A stretch of 5,371 nt of DNA, from positions 1-5,371 of the forward strand of contig JAEWGQ010000228.1 of NCBI GenBank assembly GCA_023388235.1, read 5' to 3'. The DNA is from Actinomycetes bacterium. GTDB taxonomy: Bacteria > Actinomycetota > Actinomycetes > Actinomycetales > Cellulomonadaceae. The translations under genes and the position numbers were made by a program. The stretch's first letter is position 1; each line of letters opens with the position of its first letter. Below the pieces are notes generated by a model, which was not told where the DNA came from, made no database searches, and worked only from the letters and a program-made list of their open reading frames with translations. Of this stretch, positions 4,057 through 5,371 are shown in pieces.

Positions 4057-5371
4057 GTGGTCACCCGGACGTCCCTGTGGTGGGACCGGCGCCCCACGCC
4101 GGCCCACCCGCACCACCTCGCGCCCGGCCCGGCGCCGCACCCGGCGGACCAACCCGCGGACGTCGTCGTCGTGGGCGCCGGGCTGACCGGCCTGACCACG
4201 GCCCTGCTGCTGTCCCGCGCCGGCCTGCGGGTCCTGGTGCTGGAGGCCCGCACCGTGGGCGCGGGCACGACGGGCGCAGCACCGCGAAGATCAGCCTGCT
4301 GCAGGGCGACCGGCTGTCCGGCATCGCCGGGCGGCACGGCGACCGGGTGGCCGCCGCCTACGCGGAGGGTTCCGCCGAGGGCATGGACTGGCTGCTGCGG
4401 TACCTGGACGACCACGACGTCCCGTACCAGCGCCGCGAGGCGGTGACGTTCGCGACGACCGCCGCGGGCCGGGACCGCGTGGAGGCCGAGCTCGAGGCCG
4501 CGCGCCGGGCCGGGGTGCCCGCGGGCTGGCGGCGCCGGACGGACCTGCCGCTGCCGGTCACCGGCGCGATCGGGCTCGCCGACCAGGCCCAGGTGGACCC
4601 GCTCGACGTGCTGGGGGCGCTCGCGGCGGACGTCGTGGCCCGGGGCGGGCGCGTCGTCGAGGGGGTCCGCGTGCTCGGCGTGCACCACGGCGCGGGCCTG
4701 GCCTCGCGCGCCGGGCGGGTGGTGCTCCGCACCACGGCGGGCGACGTCGCCGCGGACGCCGTCGTGCTCGCGACCGGCACGCCGGTCCTGGACCGCGGCG
4801 GCGCGTTCGCCCGGCTGCACCCGCAGCGCTCCTACGCGCTGGCGTTCCGGGTGCCCGAGCCGCCGCCGACGGCCATGGCGGTCTCGGTGGACGACGAGAC
4901 GCGCTCGCTCCGGTCCACCCCGGCGGCCGGGCCGGACGCCGGGGCGGCGGTGCCGGACGTGCTGCTCGTCGGCGGCGCCGGGCACCCCGTGGGCCGGCGC
5001 GTGCCGACCGGGGCGTCGGTGCGCGAGCTGCTCGGCTGGACGCAGCAGCACGTCCCGGGCGCGGAGCTCACGCACGTGTGGTCCGCGCAGGACTACACCT
5101 CGGCGGACGGCCTGCCGCTGGTCGGGCGGCTGGTGCCGGTCGACGGGCGGCTGCACGTCGCCACGGGGTACGCGAAGTGGGGGATGACGACGGCCGTCGC
5201 GGCGTCCCTGGTGCTCGCGGCGGAGCTGCTCGGGGACCACGCGCCGGGCTGGGCGCGCGAGTGGCGGCCGTGGGGCCGGCACGAGGTCGCCGGCCTGGGC
5301 GACGCCGTGCGCCTCAACGCCGGCGTGGGCCGGTGGCTGGCGAGCGGCTGGACCGCGCCCCGGCCCGCGGC
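4057..5371 (+). pseudogene. FAD-dependent oxidoreductase (DAO fold, YhfW-like), frameshifted and cut by the window edge
   Basis: A flavoprotein of the D-amino-acid-oxidase fold. From GTG 4057 the first 73 residues read TSLWWDRR, then the Rossmann dinucleotide motif VVVVGAGLTGLTTALLLSRAG (about 36-56) and EARTVGAGTTG. The frame then fails: the expected continuation RSTAKISLLQGDRLSGI is found one frame over, from 4278. From there the second frame stays open for 364 codons to the window end. That frame contains the second FAD-contact region DAVVLATGTPVLDR (codons near 4757-4796), the segment ELTHVWSAQDYTSADGLPLVG, the C-terminal flavin motif VATGYAKWGMTTAVAASL and the family-typical REWRPWGRHE. 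Left in the original frame, the product would be a scrambled 129-residue peptide ending at 4446. Homologues such as B. subtilis YhfW carry a C-terminal Rieske [2Fe-2S] domain; here that part would lie past the right edge. The substrate is unknown. Only a weak ribosome binding site precedes GTG, so coupling to the YtxH-like gene 18 bases upstream is likely. Confidence 0.85.
4273..4278 (+). other. Frameshift site in the oxidoreductase gene
   Basis: The first frame reads ACG-ACG-GGC and then GCA-GCA, losing homology. Adding one base after GGC (4275), for example C, gives ACG-ACG-GGC-CGC-AGC-ACC-GCG-AAG. This encodes TTGRSTAK, the sequence expected after the FAD-binding segment. The site is in a G/C run (CGGGCGC), typical for an indel in GC-rich DNA. 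It lacks an X-XXY-YYZ slippery heptamer, so programmed frameshifting is not supported. Confidence 0.85.

Noticed and set aside
3583..4152. N-terminal extension of the permease frame up to 4152, giving a 654-residue protein
   Set aside because: The extra segment is antisense to the YtxH-like and oxidoreductase genes, has no transporter-like sequence, and the real start has a good ribosome binding site and family-normal length.
4273..4278. Programmed -1 frameshifting to make the full oxidoreductase
   Set aside because: A -1 shift at GGC would restore the right residues, but no slippery heptamer is present and this family is not known to use recoding. Mutation or sequencing error is simpler.
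3747..5282. Long minus-strand open frame of 511 codons opposite the oxidoreductase
   Set aside because: It has low-complexity Arg/Pro/Gly/His-rich content without domains. It is the usual GC-rich shadow of a real coding strand.
1..5371. Mobile element, CRISPR array, tRNA or defence system
   Set aside because: No transposase or integrase motif, spaced direct-repeat array, tRNA-like arm pattern or defence-family domain was seen. Every stretch over 300 bases is accounted for by the listed genes.

Overview
The window is very GC-rich DNA with almost all codon third positions G or C, GTG as well as ATG starts, and genes packed with gaps of 20-120 bases. This points to a high-GC actinobacterium, plausibly a Micrococcales genus such as Cellulomonas or a relative (inference from composition and protein style; no marker gene is present). 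Most long open frames opposite the real genes are GC-driven shadows.

Layout, left to right. Positions 1-240 hold the tail of an unrecognised membrane protein on the plus strand, which runs in from outside the window. It converges on four minus-strand genes, listed here in their own order of transcription from the right: an APC-family amino-acid permease (3582-2188), a class I-type polyphosphate kinase 2 (2147-1329), a YsnE-like GNAT acetyltransferase (1309-836) and, after a strong hairpin, an RsbW-like serine kinase/ATPase (737-270). A 123-base divergent gap (3583-3705) then leads to two plus-strand genes: a small YtxH-like membrane protein (3706-4038) and, 18 bases later, an FAD-dependent oxidoreductase of the YhfW type (4057 to the right edge). 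The oxidoreductase reading frame is broken by an apparent one-base loss near 4275, and its C-terminus lies beyond the window.

The genes look like a general physiology and stress-response neighbourhood: energy/phosphate currency (PPK2), amino-acid transport, a small-molecule acetyltransferase, a partner-switching type ATPase and an envelope-stress-style small protein next to a redox enzyme. I see no mobile element, RNA gene, CRISPR array or defence system. No novel multi-gene system is evident. The points most worth checking are the frameshift in the oxidoreductase and the regulatory layout on the minus strand. There, the same heptamer TACCGTC stands upstream of three genes. For ppk2 and the acetyltransferase it sits only 6-8 bases before an ATG that has no Shine-Dalgarno sequence, the expected layout of leaderless transcripts.
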